Notes under the pieces: model-generated
The model's input: the letters and a program-made list of their open reading frames with translations, nothing else
Told to the model about the DNA's origin: nothing
The model's database searches: none
Position numbers and translations under genes: made by a program
Assembly: GCF_964204645.1 (NCBI RefSeq)
Contig: NC_134026.1
Coordinates: forward strand, 5,518,001-5,582,000
Reading direction: 5' to 3'
DNA: 64,000 nucleotides
Origin: Tubulanus polymorphus
Lineage: Eukaryota > Nemertea > Palaeonemertea > Tubulaniformes > Tubulanidae
In this document: positions 24,301-35,065 of the stretch, piece after piece
Layout: every line of letters begins with the position of its first letter
How positions within the stretch are numbered: position 1 is the stretch's first letter

Positions 24301-24760
24301 GCAGAATATTCTGTCTTCCAAAAACGAACAATCAAAAAGGGCCTTGGTTTCACTGATAACTGAACATAGTTAACCTACCTGAAATAACACCTGCCGCAGG
24401 CACACTACCATACGGCATTTCTAGTCCCGTAAATTCCATCAATTCCAGACGCTCCGAATCTTCATCCAGTAATTGTTTAATACGATCTCTTGGCAACACC
24501 TTTTTATTCTGTTTAACATGACGTAATTTAGCTTTCTCTCCTCCTCCCTCTTTAACAATCGCAAGCGTTTCCGATATTTTACGTTCATATTTTTGATATT
24601 GTTCTACATTTCGTTTAAATGCCTCTTCATTAGCATCAATTTTTCCGTCTAGCACAGGGAATGCAGAACCGCTAAATGCGTTGAGTCTACAGTAATTGGT
24701 ATAAATCGTTCGCGTCAAGTTTCTGGTACCTCCTACACAGAGTCGAAACATCGCTGCCAT
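21314..24760 (-). CDS. Divergent methylcrotonoyl-CoA carboxylase beta-like protein
   Basis: Ten exons in coding order: 24760-24379, 23868-23690, 23489-23409, 23318-23140, 22977-22785, 22422-22331, 22233-22022, 21889-21768, 21679-21584, 21499-21314. They join in one frame to 573 residues, close to MCCC2 (about 563). MCCC2 with the biotinylated alpha chain carboxylates 3-methylcrotonyl-CoA in mitochondrial leucine breakdown. The N-terminal half is clearly of that family: [14 protein letters not shown] (142-149), VDSGGAFLP (177-185), [11 protein letters not shown] (220-230). The first residues are basic and fit a transit peptide. The C-terminal half has diverged: the family's ITGFMVG is absent, GGSYGAGNYGM is replaced by [11 protein letters not shown] (about 470-480), and MGGEQAA is missing. 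About 20 residues are inserted before the IIANNG segment. The last residues ([12 protein letters not shown]...) are unlike the family. It is probably a paralogue with altered or lost catalysis; whether a normal MCCC2 exists elsewhere cannot be seen here. Confidence 0.85.
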
Positions 24761-24841
24761 CTTAGTTAAATCATTCTCTCAAAACACTGTCCTGTAATTA
24801 TTACAAATAATAGACAGTGTTGTAGTGTGGTGAGTATGATG

Positions 24842-24985
24842 AGGCCTAGTTAGTTACCTAATCGATGGTGGTAAGCTTTTTATAATCGGATGAGCTTATA
24901 CCAACGGTTAGGTGGTTTGTGAAAATATCCGCTCGTGAAACTAAACCACAGACAGGTTACTGACTAAATTTAGATAGATGAGGCC
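24842..24985. mobile_element. MITE with AGGCCTAGTTAGTTACCT end, copy 2
   Basis: Second copy of the element at 15803-15929, with a few substitutions and a short insertion (GGTTAG). GATGAGGCC is present at both borders. Confidence 0.6.
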
Positions 24986-25500
24986 AGCACTGTGTGGGAT
25001 TTGTTATCAGAACAATTCACGATATTCAATTAAGCCACATCTAATTTCAGGCTAGTTGGTTATTATAGTGGTTGTGGAGGGGTCCTCCTTTTTCAACCAA
25101 GACAAGAAGTCTCTTTTTCAATTAAAAATTCAGCTCCCAACAAAATACCAAAAGACTCATCAGGTGGGATCATCAGGTGGGGCTGGGTAGGACTGACAAG
25201 ACTTGTTGTCCTTCCGAGGGGAATAGATTTATAATTCGGTTGAGAGTACGTATAGTGGTTTTAAAACAAAGATGTTATTACCAGTAATATTATTACCATT
25301 TGGGGAATCCGGAAATAAATGTCAAGGAATTCCCTGCTTTTCCGGGTTTTGTTGCGGCTCACTTCTTTTACTGAAAAAAAAAGATTATTTCTAAATGTAA
25401 TTTTTTGTAACTTTTATCAATATTTTTTCACAAACATATGGGTTTGACCAAGAATTATAAGAATAAAATCATTGAATAATAATAGAGAGAGGTTGTTTAG
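24986..25500. other. Intergenic, between MCCC2-like 5' end and STIL promoter
   Basis: No gene or clear repeat recognised. The MCCC2-like promoter should lie near 24780-24840, where the MITE copy now sits. Confidence 0.4.
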
Positions 25501-25903
25501 AGTTTGTTCGGCGATCGCACGACCGTTAGCTTCCTTCGCGCATGCGCAATAGCCTTAAACGTTTAACCGCGCCACGATTAAACGCCGAAAATCAACGAGT
25601 AAATGATATTTAATTGGATAAACCCACGAATAATACAAATATTTGATATATATTGTTTCAGGTGAATATCGTTCATTAATCGTTAAAACGTTTGTTATTG
25701 AATAGAGCTAATTTGAAGTTGCCAATGCCAGTAATTAAGAAGCGTCGTCGTTAATGTTTGAAGTCGAAGAAATTTTAGTCTGTTCACTTACCGTTAACCT
25801 CTCCGGCATTCGGTATTTTATTGACATAATTTTTGATTAGTGATGAAAAAATGTTAAGGAATTGTTTTAATTGTGTCTATTCAGCTAAATGAAGTAATGG
25901 AAA
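25500..25903 (+). promoter_or_regulatory. Presumed STIL promoter and 5' UTR with an NRF1-like site
   Basis: This stretch is CpG-rich compared with its AT-rich flanks. It contains the palindrome GCGCATGCGC at 25538-25547, the consensus core bound by NRF1 in animal promoters, about 360 bases before the STIL ATG. A possible 5' UTR acceptor (TTGTTTCAG) ends near 25661. Two very short upstream open frames precede the start: ATG-AAG-TAA at 25889-25897 and a five-codon frame at 25897-25914 that overlaps the STIL ATG. Confidence 0.5.
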
Positions 25904-28900
25904 ATGGCTTCTAGAATACATTCAAGCCAACAAAGGTAAACAAGTTTAAAAGATAACTTGAAAGTAGAGTAAGAGAGAGATACTTAAAGATCAGATGTCA
26001 ATCATCCATTCCATCCATCATGATGATTGCTTGGAGCAATTTCTGCAACCACATTATATTAATGATCAATTCTTTCTGTTGAAGCAAGTAATGAATTTTA
26101 ATTATCAATGTGTGGTGTAGAACTTAGGCCTATCAGCTTTGAAATAAAAGTTGTCAAAACTCATGAATGGAAGTTGTTAATAATTTGGCTTTGACGATGA
26201 CAATTTTTTGCCTGCCTTGTTTATAGATTGAGATGATATTTGATTTTTAGGATATCGAGCAGTCGCAATGCGGTAGTTCCGACCAGTTTTCCTATAACTA
26301 AATATGCTTTATGGGATCATACGAAACAAGGAAATCCGGTGAACATACACGTTTCATATTACCGGTAAGAAAACAGACGGATAGGCCAGTCCGAAGACTT
26401 CGTTCCGGGTTGCAGAACCTTCTGTTAGTCAGATCATGTCGTCTTAAGTCATTCGGCGGACGTGCATTTGAGACATTTGCACCTATAGTGTGGAACACCC
26501 TTCCGCAACCTCTCCGTGATATAGACTCTCTGCCAGTATTCAAAGCACAGCTCAAGACATTTCTGTTCAAGTCATCATCTTCGTCTGGAGAGCGCCTTTG
26601 ATAATAGTCCTATTAGATAATAGTAGCTATTTACAAGGCGCTATAGAAATTTACAATCCTATCCTATCCTATCCTAGGCCATCATTTGCGATGAACCAAA
26701 AAGTTATATTTTATTTTCTTCACAATTTCGCAATAATTGTTAGTGCCGTCGGCCCTAAATATTCGTCTTCAATTTGTAGGAACATTCAGATAGAAGTGAC
26801 GGAAAATGTGTTTTATATGATTCGACGAAATGCCGATAAATGTGCTAGCGGTAATATACATTGTTCGCTGACCGGTTCACTGGTGCACGACTCAGGTAAA
26901 TATCTGAATTACACCGACAGGCTTGTCTTTATATCTCTATGACTCATTAATTCCTTGAAAACTCCTTCTAAACCGGAAATGTTTTCAAGGTCCTCAAATA
27001 TCCTTGAATTTGAGTAAAAGGCCCAAAAGTCCTTGTAAACTGCTTGAAGTTTATAAGAAATTGGCAATTAAAAATTTTTTAGGTTTTAGGCTAAGTTATA
27101 CACACAAATTCCACTGAATTGAAATTGTTTACTGACATAGTTTTCTCCTTGAATTATGGAATAACTGATCTGTAGGGACTGTCGTGGTTCCATATTTCTT
27201 CGTAAGAAGCCAAGTTAGTTTCCACTGCTGTTCAGTAATGTGCGTGTAGTCTGTTTCTTCACTGTTTTTGTAATATTGTAGATGGAGACGGTATTGCGAT
27301 TATCATCGATCGATTTGAAGCGATGCAAGACGACAGCGGGCTCGGATCGATGACGCCCCCGCGTCGTCAAATCTGTGGCGAAATCAACATTCCGTGTTTG
27401 GTGAATATTTCTTAAAATCGTTGAGCCGGAGTTTTATACTGACCGAGGAGGCCAATTTCAAGAAAATCAGGGAATAGGGTTCTTTTCTTTAAAAAAGTCG
27501 GGTAGTGGTATGGGAATCATGATTTTAAAAAGCTAGAAAACGGGATGAGTCAGGGAAAATAGTTGAGATACGGTAGACAGATCATTCATAACTAAAACAG
27601 TATTTTAGCTGTTTAAATGTCAGGGAAAAAGCAATCAAATGAGAGCGACCAGGCGATATGAATTGAAAATAGTGTCTGGTAGGATCAGGTGACACAATTG
27701 CAGTGCTATTTCGCTTTTCTCTTTATGTCCAAGGGTGGCCGTATGCTTTGTATTCATTTGGTCAATATCGTTAATCTATGGTTGTTTCTGCTAATTTAGG
27801 TAACAAAAAATGACGAGCCGATCACCTCTACGCAGGCAGATTTTGTGACATTGATGAAGGTAATTTCAATTTGTTGTTAAATTGAGAACAAGAGTCTTTG
27901 AGCATTTCAAACTGCTCATCTATACAATCATCAATTTAGTTGTTAAATTGTCAGTGGTAATTTTTCATTGCAGTTGTTGCAGCACCAGTGCAGTTGTAAT
28001 GATAAACTGGATATGAGTAATTTTCTGATAATGAAAGCTATCTGCCGGTACCAATTGTCCACTGGTAGTTTGGATTTCGATATCGAACTGATTACGATGG
28101 CCACTCAATTTGTCGCGACTCCTATTTCACCGGTACCGTTGGTTTCAACGGCTCTTACGAAAAACCTCATGGGTCCAATGAATCTGGGACAAATGCAGGG
28201 TGAACCAAAAATGGGGTAAGTTCATAACTAATTTCTAATTGTCCGCTTTGAATATGTCTCAGCTCACTTTGCACTTAAAGACGACTATTTGCATTCACTT
28301 GTTCGTTCATCTGCGAATAGACAGAATCCATTTGTTCTGGGAATTCAAGACGAATTTCTTTTTCAAGCTCATTGATTACTGTATTTTACTTAACATATAG
28401 TGTTGAATACTGAAATTATCAGATTGTCAAACATTTTACCAAGTGAGCACAGTATTCCTAGACTCCTACTATCTCTTACTATCTCTTTTATTTCCTCATT
28501 AATCTCATTGCTGTATTAATTATTTCTTGAATGTTTCAGGTACCTCACTATGGACCACACAAGAAAGTTGTTACCCATACTTCAATCAGATCCAAAAGTC
28601 CAGACCCTTCCTTTAGTCGGGCTGTAAGTATTATTGTTATTAAAATGATGTATATTTTCGAAAAGGTGGTCCAAACGATAAAATATTATGATCTTGTATC
28701 ATTGAATGTAGCATGTGGCACTTGGGCAAATTCATTTTCTCCTACGTCAAAAATTGTTGAAAAAGATTCCAAGCAACAATGTTGAAAGTATTAATGGCAT
28801 TCTACTTATTACTTATAACCTAATAAGTCTTAGAATTAGAATGTTAATAGAGCGATCTGTTATTTAACACGTGGTTGAATTTTGTTTGCAGCTGGGTGAC

Positions 28901-31900
28901 TGGTATCAAATACGTATATGACCCTTACGTCTGGTGCAGTTGTCTACGTTACCTTCATAATTATTCCATTCAGGAGCGGTAAGATACATTTCACGCTATA
29001 TACGTTCACAGTTCTACGTTTTATGTATTTTTTGTCGCTTATATTGTACTTGATAAATTATTGTAGAGTTTGTGCTCCTCCGGATCCGTTCGTCGTAGTT
29101 GTGTTTTCGTCGTTACACTCGAAACCCGAATTCTACGAATGTTTGCCGGTGGCGACGAGCGATGAAAACATCGCCGGTAATTTGAAATTTGAATTGAACG
29201 CCGCGCATGAAAAAATCAACATAGATAAGGCAAGTGATCGAACGAAGAATTATTCATGTTTAAATCATAATTCTGTTTTTCCTCTTATTAAGGTTGTTTT
29301 TTTAGGTTCAGGACCCCATATTCAAGATTTATTTCTTGATCTTATATTTGCAGGATTTTTCACCAGTTGTTTTAGAATTGAATAAAGTTGAACGCGGACC
29401 CAGTCAGAAGATGCTTATGACAGCAGCTGATCAGTTGAAATCACTGTAAGTGGCTCCTGAGTTTTTAGATGGTACTGGTTTTAGTAATTGAAAAGGAATC
29501 ATTTATTTACTCGGTACCTAAAAGCGGGATCCCTATGACTCCTTATTTCCTTAAAAACTGCTTCTAAACAGAAAATGCTTTAGAGTTGCTTGAAACTCCT
29601 TTTATTTGAGCAAAATGCCCAAAACAACTTGGAGAAATAGGCGATTAGAAATGTTTGAAGTTGTACAGTTAACTACGCCTACATCGGTAGTCACGATTTG
29701 GTGTTTACCTGTTAGGTGTTTACTGACTTAGAAACTGTCTTTAGGTACTAGTGTTAAGGTTAAAAACTTACTTTTGAAACCACTGAATTAATGTTTTTAC
29801 CTAGATAAACAGTACCAAATGTCTAAAGTAATTAGGATCTGTGAAAGTGATGAAGAGGCTTCGTCAAAATTTGAAATTTCCTCATTTAAAACTCCTTATA
29901 TCCAGGAATGACTGATCTGTAGGGATTGTATATATTGGTATTGATTGTTTTTAGGTCGATGAAAGAGTACGAGGTCAACCCAACACCTGAAAAGACGATG
30001 TTCGATGAGATAATGCCGAGGCTGACCCCATCTCCACATCAGACTAAGGTTCGTTAATCGAGAAGTTGGGCGGTAAATTCGGTTTACTTAATAGAACGAT
30101 AACCACACTCAAATGTGATGAACGGATAATAAGATAAAAACCCACTATCTACAGATTAAAAGAATTTAAAAACAAGAATTTATTTATTCAATCTAAAATA
30201 TATGGAATACACGACGTTTCGATCTCACCCTAGAGATCATTGTCAGGGTGAGATATAGACTAAAAACCGGGGTATATATACAGAGGAGAACAGGTTAATT
30301 GAGTAAATTGGTGAGTGAGTAAATAATTTGTGTTTGGCAAGGCATAAAGTAATAGATTGTTCGGTTTATTTTTTGTGCCAACAGAATTTATGGAATTTCG
30401 TGTTTTATTTTCATTCTAGGCTTCGTTGTTTCAATCTCAAGTGCCCGAAGTTTCCCTTCTCTTCGACGACAATTCTCCATCCGCGAACCACGACCAGGGC
30501 GAAAATACTCATAATTCGTGTTTTCCTGAACAGTCGGAGGTGAAAAAATTGAAGGAGACTTCGTCGTCAAAATCCGGCAGCGAAATGAAGAAAAGTAACG
30601 CGAATTCCAGTAAGAACGCCGGGAAGAAGTCGGCAGCGAAGTCATCGGCGACGCGAATGCCTCTTAAACCGGTCAATCGCGATTTGACCGCGAATCGTAA
30701 TCAGCAAACGAAAATACGTTCAAACAGTTTCAGTACGCCGTCGGCCGACGAACAGGAGAACATCGACGCGAATTTGAATTACTTCAACGCGAAGAGCAGT
30801 TCGCTGGATCGCGTAAACGGCGACGCGTTCTCCGCACAGTATCGGGGAGCGGAAGATATCCACGCGATGTATCACGGTATGCATCGACCGACTGGTGGTG
30901 CTAATGGTGCTTACCACGGCCATCAACTTATGTTCCCCGCACCGCCGCCACCTGCGAATCAACCGTATCATCCGAATCCGGGCAGGCAGAGCTTCCCTCC
31001 GTGGAACAATAAGATGCCGCCGCCTCATTTAGGTCACCACCCTCAGTACCCGCCGAGGTATCCGCCTTATAACGCGCAGGCGCCTCAGCACCAACAACAG
31101 CAGCAGCAGAGGTGTTACGGACCCTGTCAACCGACCTGTCGCCATCCGCATTTCCAGTATCGGCCTCCAGGTATGGGCTATTCGAATTCTCCGCCTCAGC
31201 AGCATTCGGGGCCGGTGTACTCGAACATGCTGCACGAACATCAGCTTAATAATGTACCTAAACCCCAGCAACCGGAATATCACTGTCAGAATGCCGGTGA
31301 ATCGAAGTCAGCAGCAGTGAATGAACTCAAGCAAAAAGATGGAGAGATCCAATTGGAAGATGATTATAAATCATTGTCTTCCGACGATATGTATAAAAAG
31401 CTCATGGCGCAAGACGTTCAGTTGAAACAGTTACAGGATCAGTTGCAGAAACTTCTAGCCGCGCAGAATTCAAACAGCAACGAGAAAGTCGCGTCTGCCG
31501 TCGCTGGTAACTGCGGTAACGAGAGTAGCCGCGATTCGTCGGATATATCGTTGTCTAAAGCGACGAGCACGTCTACGCCAGTCGCGAAGAAATGCACGAT
31601 CGCCACGAATACGAGTTTGCTGATCAGCTCGCCGAATCGAATCCAGGCGTCGGCGACGTATACGAAAAGTCAAAGTATGACTCGTAAAGGCGTCGTTAAA
31701 TCCAGTAAACAGTTGTCGATGAACGAATACGATAACGACGTGAACGAACCGGAAACGAACGTTAAGGTTGGCATGGCGGCGGCAGCTGCAGCGGCTGCGG
31801 TCGCCGATAACAGCAGCGTTAACGAGTCGATGTCGTTCAGTATACAGATGACCGCTCTGCAAGATCGCTCGTCGATTGAAAGCGTCGTTTCGGAAATGAT

Positions 31901-34900
31901 CGTTGATATTCCCAGCTACGAGTCGTCGAACTGGTACGTTTTTCACTGAACAGTTCGGCCTTCTATCGACGATGAGGCAGGGTTCATAGCCAGTCTTGAA
32001 AGTGCTAATTTTTCACAAAGTGCTTCTGAAGTGCTTATTTTTGACTTATGGTCTTTTGCATTACAAAAGAGCTTGAAAAGTGCTTGCTTTTGCCTCAGCC
32101 TTGCTACTATGAACCGTGAGACGGGACTAAGTGATGAGACAAAACAATTCATTGAAAGATTGAAAATTACTGAAAGTTATAGAGGACTGAATAAAGGGAA
32201 AGTCCATGTACCCAACCTTTTGAGGAAACACTACAAATGACACTTGATAAGGATCAAGGCCAATGAAATACGGTTTTATACAATTTGAAATAATTTGTAT
32301 ATTTGGTCCCTTTTCAGCACGAATGCAAGCGATAGTCCAGTAATAGAGAGTGTTAGTATGTATGATGATAGAAGCGTTGCTTCGGTAAGTGAGAATTCAA
32401 TGTTTTAAAAAGAAAATCTGTTTCCTATATTGAGTTCTCAATCTTTTATTTCGTTGAATTATAGATTCCTGATCAAATAATCCCTCAATGCGATGGTAAC
32501 CAGAATCCTCAGTATTATCAGAATTTATTGGTAAGTTAACCCATTAATAAAACGCTATATCCATGTTGCGACAATGATATGTAGAGAATCCCATGATAGC
32601 GTTGAAAAAAAATGATATTAAGTCCGAAAATGTAAGTAGTTTATCCAACTTTTCGACTTCATTCTAATAGTCATCGACTTCAGAAATCAGAATATACGGT
32701 AGTTGAAACGCTGGATAAATAAACCAGCGCAAGGAAACATTTTCGGACTTCATATTGTTTTTCGTTATCATTGCGGGATTCTCTTTAATATTTTTGGTTA
32801 GTTTCATCCGAACCCGCTGATGAGTTATACGTTATTTTATTGGATGTAACTTGAGAATGATCGCTGATATGATTATATCTTACAGGGTCGTATTAATCAG
32901 CTATTGGAAGGCAACCAGATGAATATAACGGCTACTAAATCACCGATCAAGAGTCCGGTAAAAATCAAATGTGATTCGGTCGTACATCAGGAAAACGAAG
33001 TCGCGCTCGCCACGTTTGAACAACTTCGTAAAATGGGAATCGAGTTACCATCTGAAAATGGATTGAGGTGAATATCATTCTCTTATTATCAGATCGGGCA
33101 ATGAGTACCCTTTGAGTGCAGTTCGCACTCTAGATTAAGAGCTCAACGACTCCCAAAGATATTGAAATAATAATCTCAAAATTTCTGGTCCATTTTGATT
33201 AAACTTTTTGATATATCAGATTGCTCTTAATTTTGATACTTATTACTGTGATGATGAGATTTAGACTAATTTCGAAACCATTAGGATGAATAAACTTTGG
33301 AATTTATAAATTGTGGGAATTGTTCATTAATGACTGTTTTAATGGCGTGTGAAAACAGTGTGGCCTAATTTGATTATACTAGATTTTTCGCACTCTTTAA
33401 GCAGGTATCAGAGAAAAGAACTTTTGAATGTATAAATATGCATCGTTTGAAGATAATGTCCGCATTAAATCTCTTGATAAATCTAATTAGTTATGTTTTC
33501 ATGTCAGTCAATTTCCATTTAACTGTTTTCATATCGAATATGTAAAAGCATTATTTATCATCATCATCATCATCGTTCCCTTTCGTTCATATTACTTGTA
33601 GCATGAATCAAACATACGTCAACGTGGAGACCGCTGTGTTACATAAAATCAACTACGTATCGATGTTGTTCGACGAACACTCCGAAACCGATATCAGCAT
33701 GCAAATGAATTCACTCGCGATGAAATATTTGTCGAAGGAGCAGCAGCAGCAGCAGCAGCAACAACAACCTAGATCGATAATGAGTTCTGCAGCACCGTCG
33801 TGTAATACTGCAGCGCTGCAAAGAGTTCGCAATCCTAGTACAACTTCACCTAACGTCACGTTGTACGGAATGTCCGCTAACGATCTGTCATTCGCTTCTC
33901 GGAAATATATGGAAAAGTAAGCAGACCTTAGTATATAATATGATATAAGTATCAGGAGGAACGTGGGTGCTCCCTGAAAAATTGATAGAAATTTAGATAT
34001 TTGTTAATGAATTGAGGATTGCTTTATATACATGAAGTGACTGATCATTTTATACTGAAGAAGGGTGGTAGCAACCACTCGAAATATTTCTTATATTTTA
34101 GATCAATTCATATTGTGGGATTTAACTCATCGTTTTGTCACGGATATTGTGATCCATTATTGATTCATCTTAATTTGGTCATGGCTAGTCTGCGATATAC
34201 CTAATCGGGAGTTATCATCCTTTTCAGGTATGGTTTGATGGATAAGAAAACTGAAGGCATCGTTGAAGAAAGCGTCGCTGAGAGTATAACGGTCCTGGAT
34301 AAAAGTTACCCGGAAAGTGTACCGCTGATGAGGTTACCGGCCGCGCTGAATAATAGCGACACCACAATTCAAACTACTGCCGATGATCAAAACGCGAACG
34401 ACGGCGATACTTTAGTCGATAATGTTAAAACACCGAACGGGCGAAAAACTCACAATTCTACGATAACCTCTACCTCTACTGTCAAAACTCTATCCTCTCA
34501 ACAAACGTCGTCGACGGTGATGTCGGCAAGACCTCTAGAAAAATTTCCGTTACTGTCCGCGATTAAACCGTCACGAAGACGCGTCGACTCGCTGAACGAG
34601 ACGGACGGCGGCTCGTCGTCGATGAGAGATAAGTGCGACAGCGTTTGTTCGAATTCGAACGCGAATTTCCGCGTTAACAACAGCGACGGTTGTATGACGG
34701 ACATCATCGGCCGGCCGGCGATTAACGAAGCGTTACAGGTCGTCAGCACGCCGAAAGATCGTCCCAACAATAACAATACGAGTTTGTACGAGTCGGCGGC
34801 GGATACGAATCGGTCCGTCTGCTCCGTATCGCGATACTCGACGTCGTCGACCGCCGCTCCGCCGGAGATCAGTCGCGATAGTCTCGAACCGGCGTCGGCT

Positions 34901-35065
34901 GTCATCCGCGTATTTGATAAAACGAGCAAAGAACTGGCGAAAAATCCGCTGCCGATTATCAAAACCGCCGACGTCGTCAAACAAATTCATCCGCCTTTAC
35001 AGGAAGAACCTCCGAAGCCGATACTCGACATAAATAGACTGAAACAACTGCCGAAGTTGCTGTGA
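25904..35065 (+). CDS. STIL: STIL centriolar assembly protein
   Basis: Seventeen coding exons: 25904-25935, 26251-26364, 26780-26895, 27282-27400, 27800-27859, 27974-28215, 28540-28623, 28892-28978, 29067-29229, 29354-29445, 29955-30048, 30420-31933, 32318-32384, 32465-32530, 32886-33067, 33602-33916, 34228-35065. They give 1394 residues in frame (human about 1290). STIL, with PLK4 and SAS-6, builds the cartwheel of new centrioles. Diagnostic blocks: [18 protein letters not shown] in exon 2, [24 protein letters not shown], a [17 protein letters not shown] stretch like the CPAP-binding region, the PLK4-binding coiled coil (about 724-751, [18 protein letters not shown]), a Pro/Gln-rich middle, the STAN motif ([10 protein letters not shown], then [16 protein letters not shown]), and the C-terminal [13 protein letters not shown]. 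Nine glutamines (33741-33767) interrupt the STAN region. The intron after exon 9 is GC-AG (AAG|GCAAGT at 29230); the others are GT-AG. Confidence 0.96.
26368..26681 (+). mobile_element. 5'-truncated LINE 3' end inside STIL intron 2
   Basis: The open frame at about 26380-26601 encodes the end of a non-LTR reverse-transcriptase ORF2: the block [20 protein letters not shown] and then [14 protein letters not shown] is the common C-terminal motif of CR1/jockey-type elements. It is followed by GGCGCTATAGAAATTTACAA and a short (ATCCT)n tail at about 26655-26680, the usual LINE 3' structure. Everything upstream, including the catalytic domain, is missing. Confidence 0.8.
26941..27185. repeat. Dispersed repeat, copy 2
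   Basis: In STIL intron 3. Contains TTCCTTGAAAACTCCTTCT, GGCAATTA and ATAACTGATCTGTAGGGAC, in the same order as the copy at 29535-29935. Confidence 0.5.
29535..29935. repeat. Dispersed repeat, copy 3
   Basis: In STIL intron 10, between exons 10 and 11. Contains TTGCTTGAAACTCCTTTTA, AGAAATAGGCGATTAGAA, AGATAAACAGTACCAA and GGAATGACTGATCTGTAGGG. It is the longest and best preserved copy. Confidence 0.55.
30216..30246 (-). ncRNA. Decayed hammerhead-ribozyme-like motif (Penelope-type remnant)
   Basis: On the minus strand the order is CTGACAAT, stem GATCTC, loop TAGGGT, stem GAGATC, GAAAC. This is the layout of a hammerhead core (CUGANGA, stem II, GAAA) such as occurs in Penelope-like retroelements. 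The position equivalent to catalytic G8 is A, so it is unlikely to cleave. An independent inverted repeat on the plus strand pairs ATCTCACCCT with AGGGTGAGAT at 30222-30254. It lies in a STIL intron. Confidence 0.35.
32583..32785. mobile_element. Foldback element in STIL intron 14
   Basis: The left arm (AGAGAATCCC, then AAGTCCGAAAATGT) is mirrored in reverse on the right (ACATTTTCGGACTT, then GGGATTCTCT). The arms are about 48 bases and the spacer about 105. Confidence 0.7.
33741..33767 (+). repeat. CAG/CAA repeat coding for nine glutamines
   Basis: Six CAG followed by three CAA codons in STIL exon 16, directly after the first half of the STAN motif. Confidence 0.9.

Noticed and set aside
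26311-26601. A 96-codon frame as an independent gene
   Set aside because: Its first part overlaps STIL exon 2 in another frame and the rest is the truncated LINE.
30388-31946. Several minus-strand and frame-shifted open frames over STIL exon 12
   Set aside because: They mirror the CpG-rich codon pattern of the true + strand exon and have Arg-rich shadow composition.
31934-31949. Read-through of STIL exon 12 to the stop at 31949 as the protein end
   Set aside because: A donor (CTG|GTACGT) at 31933 and five further in-frame exons with STIL C-terminal motifs show that the gene continues.
32031-32240. 69-codon frame in the STIL intron after exon 12
   Set aside because: It begins in repeat-like sequence (CTTGAAAGTGCT motifs, hAT-like) and has no splice support. 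Possibly transposon-derived.
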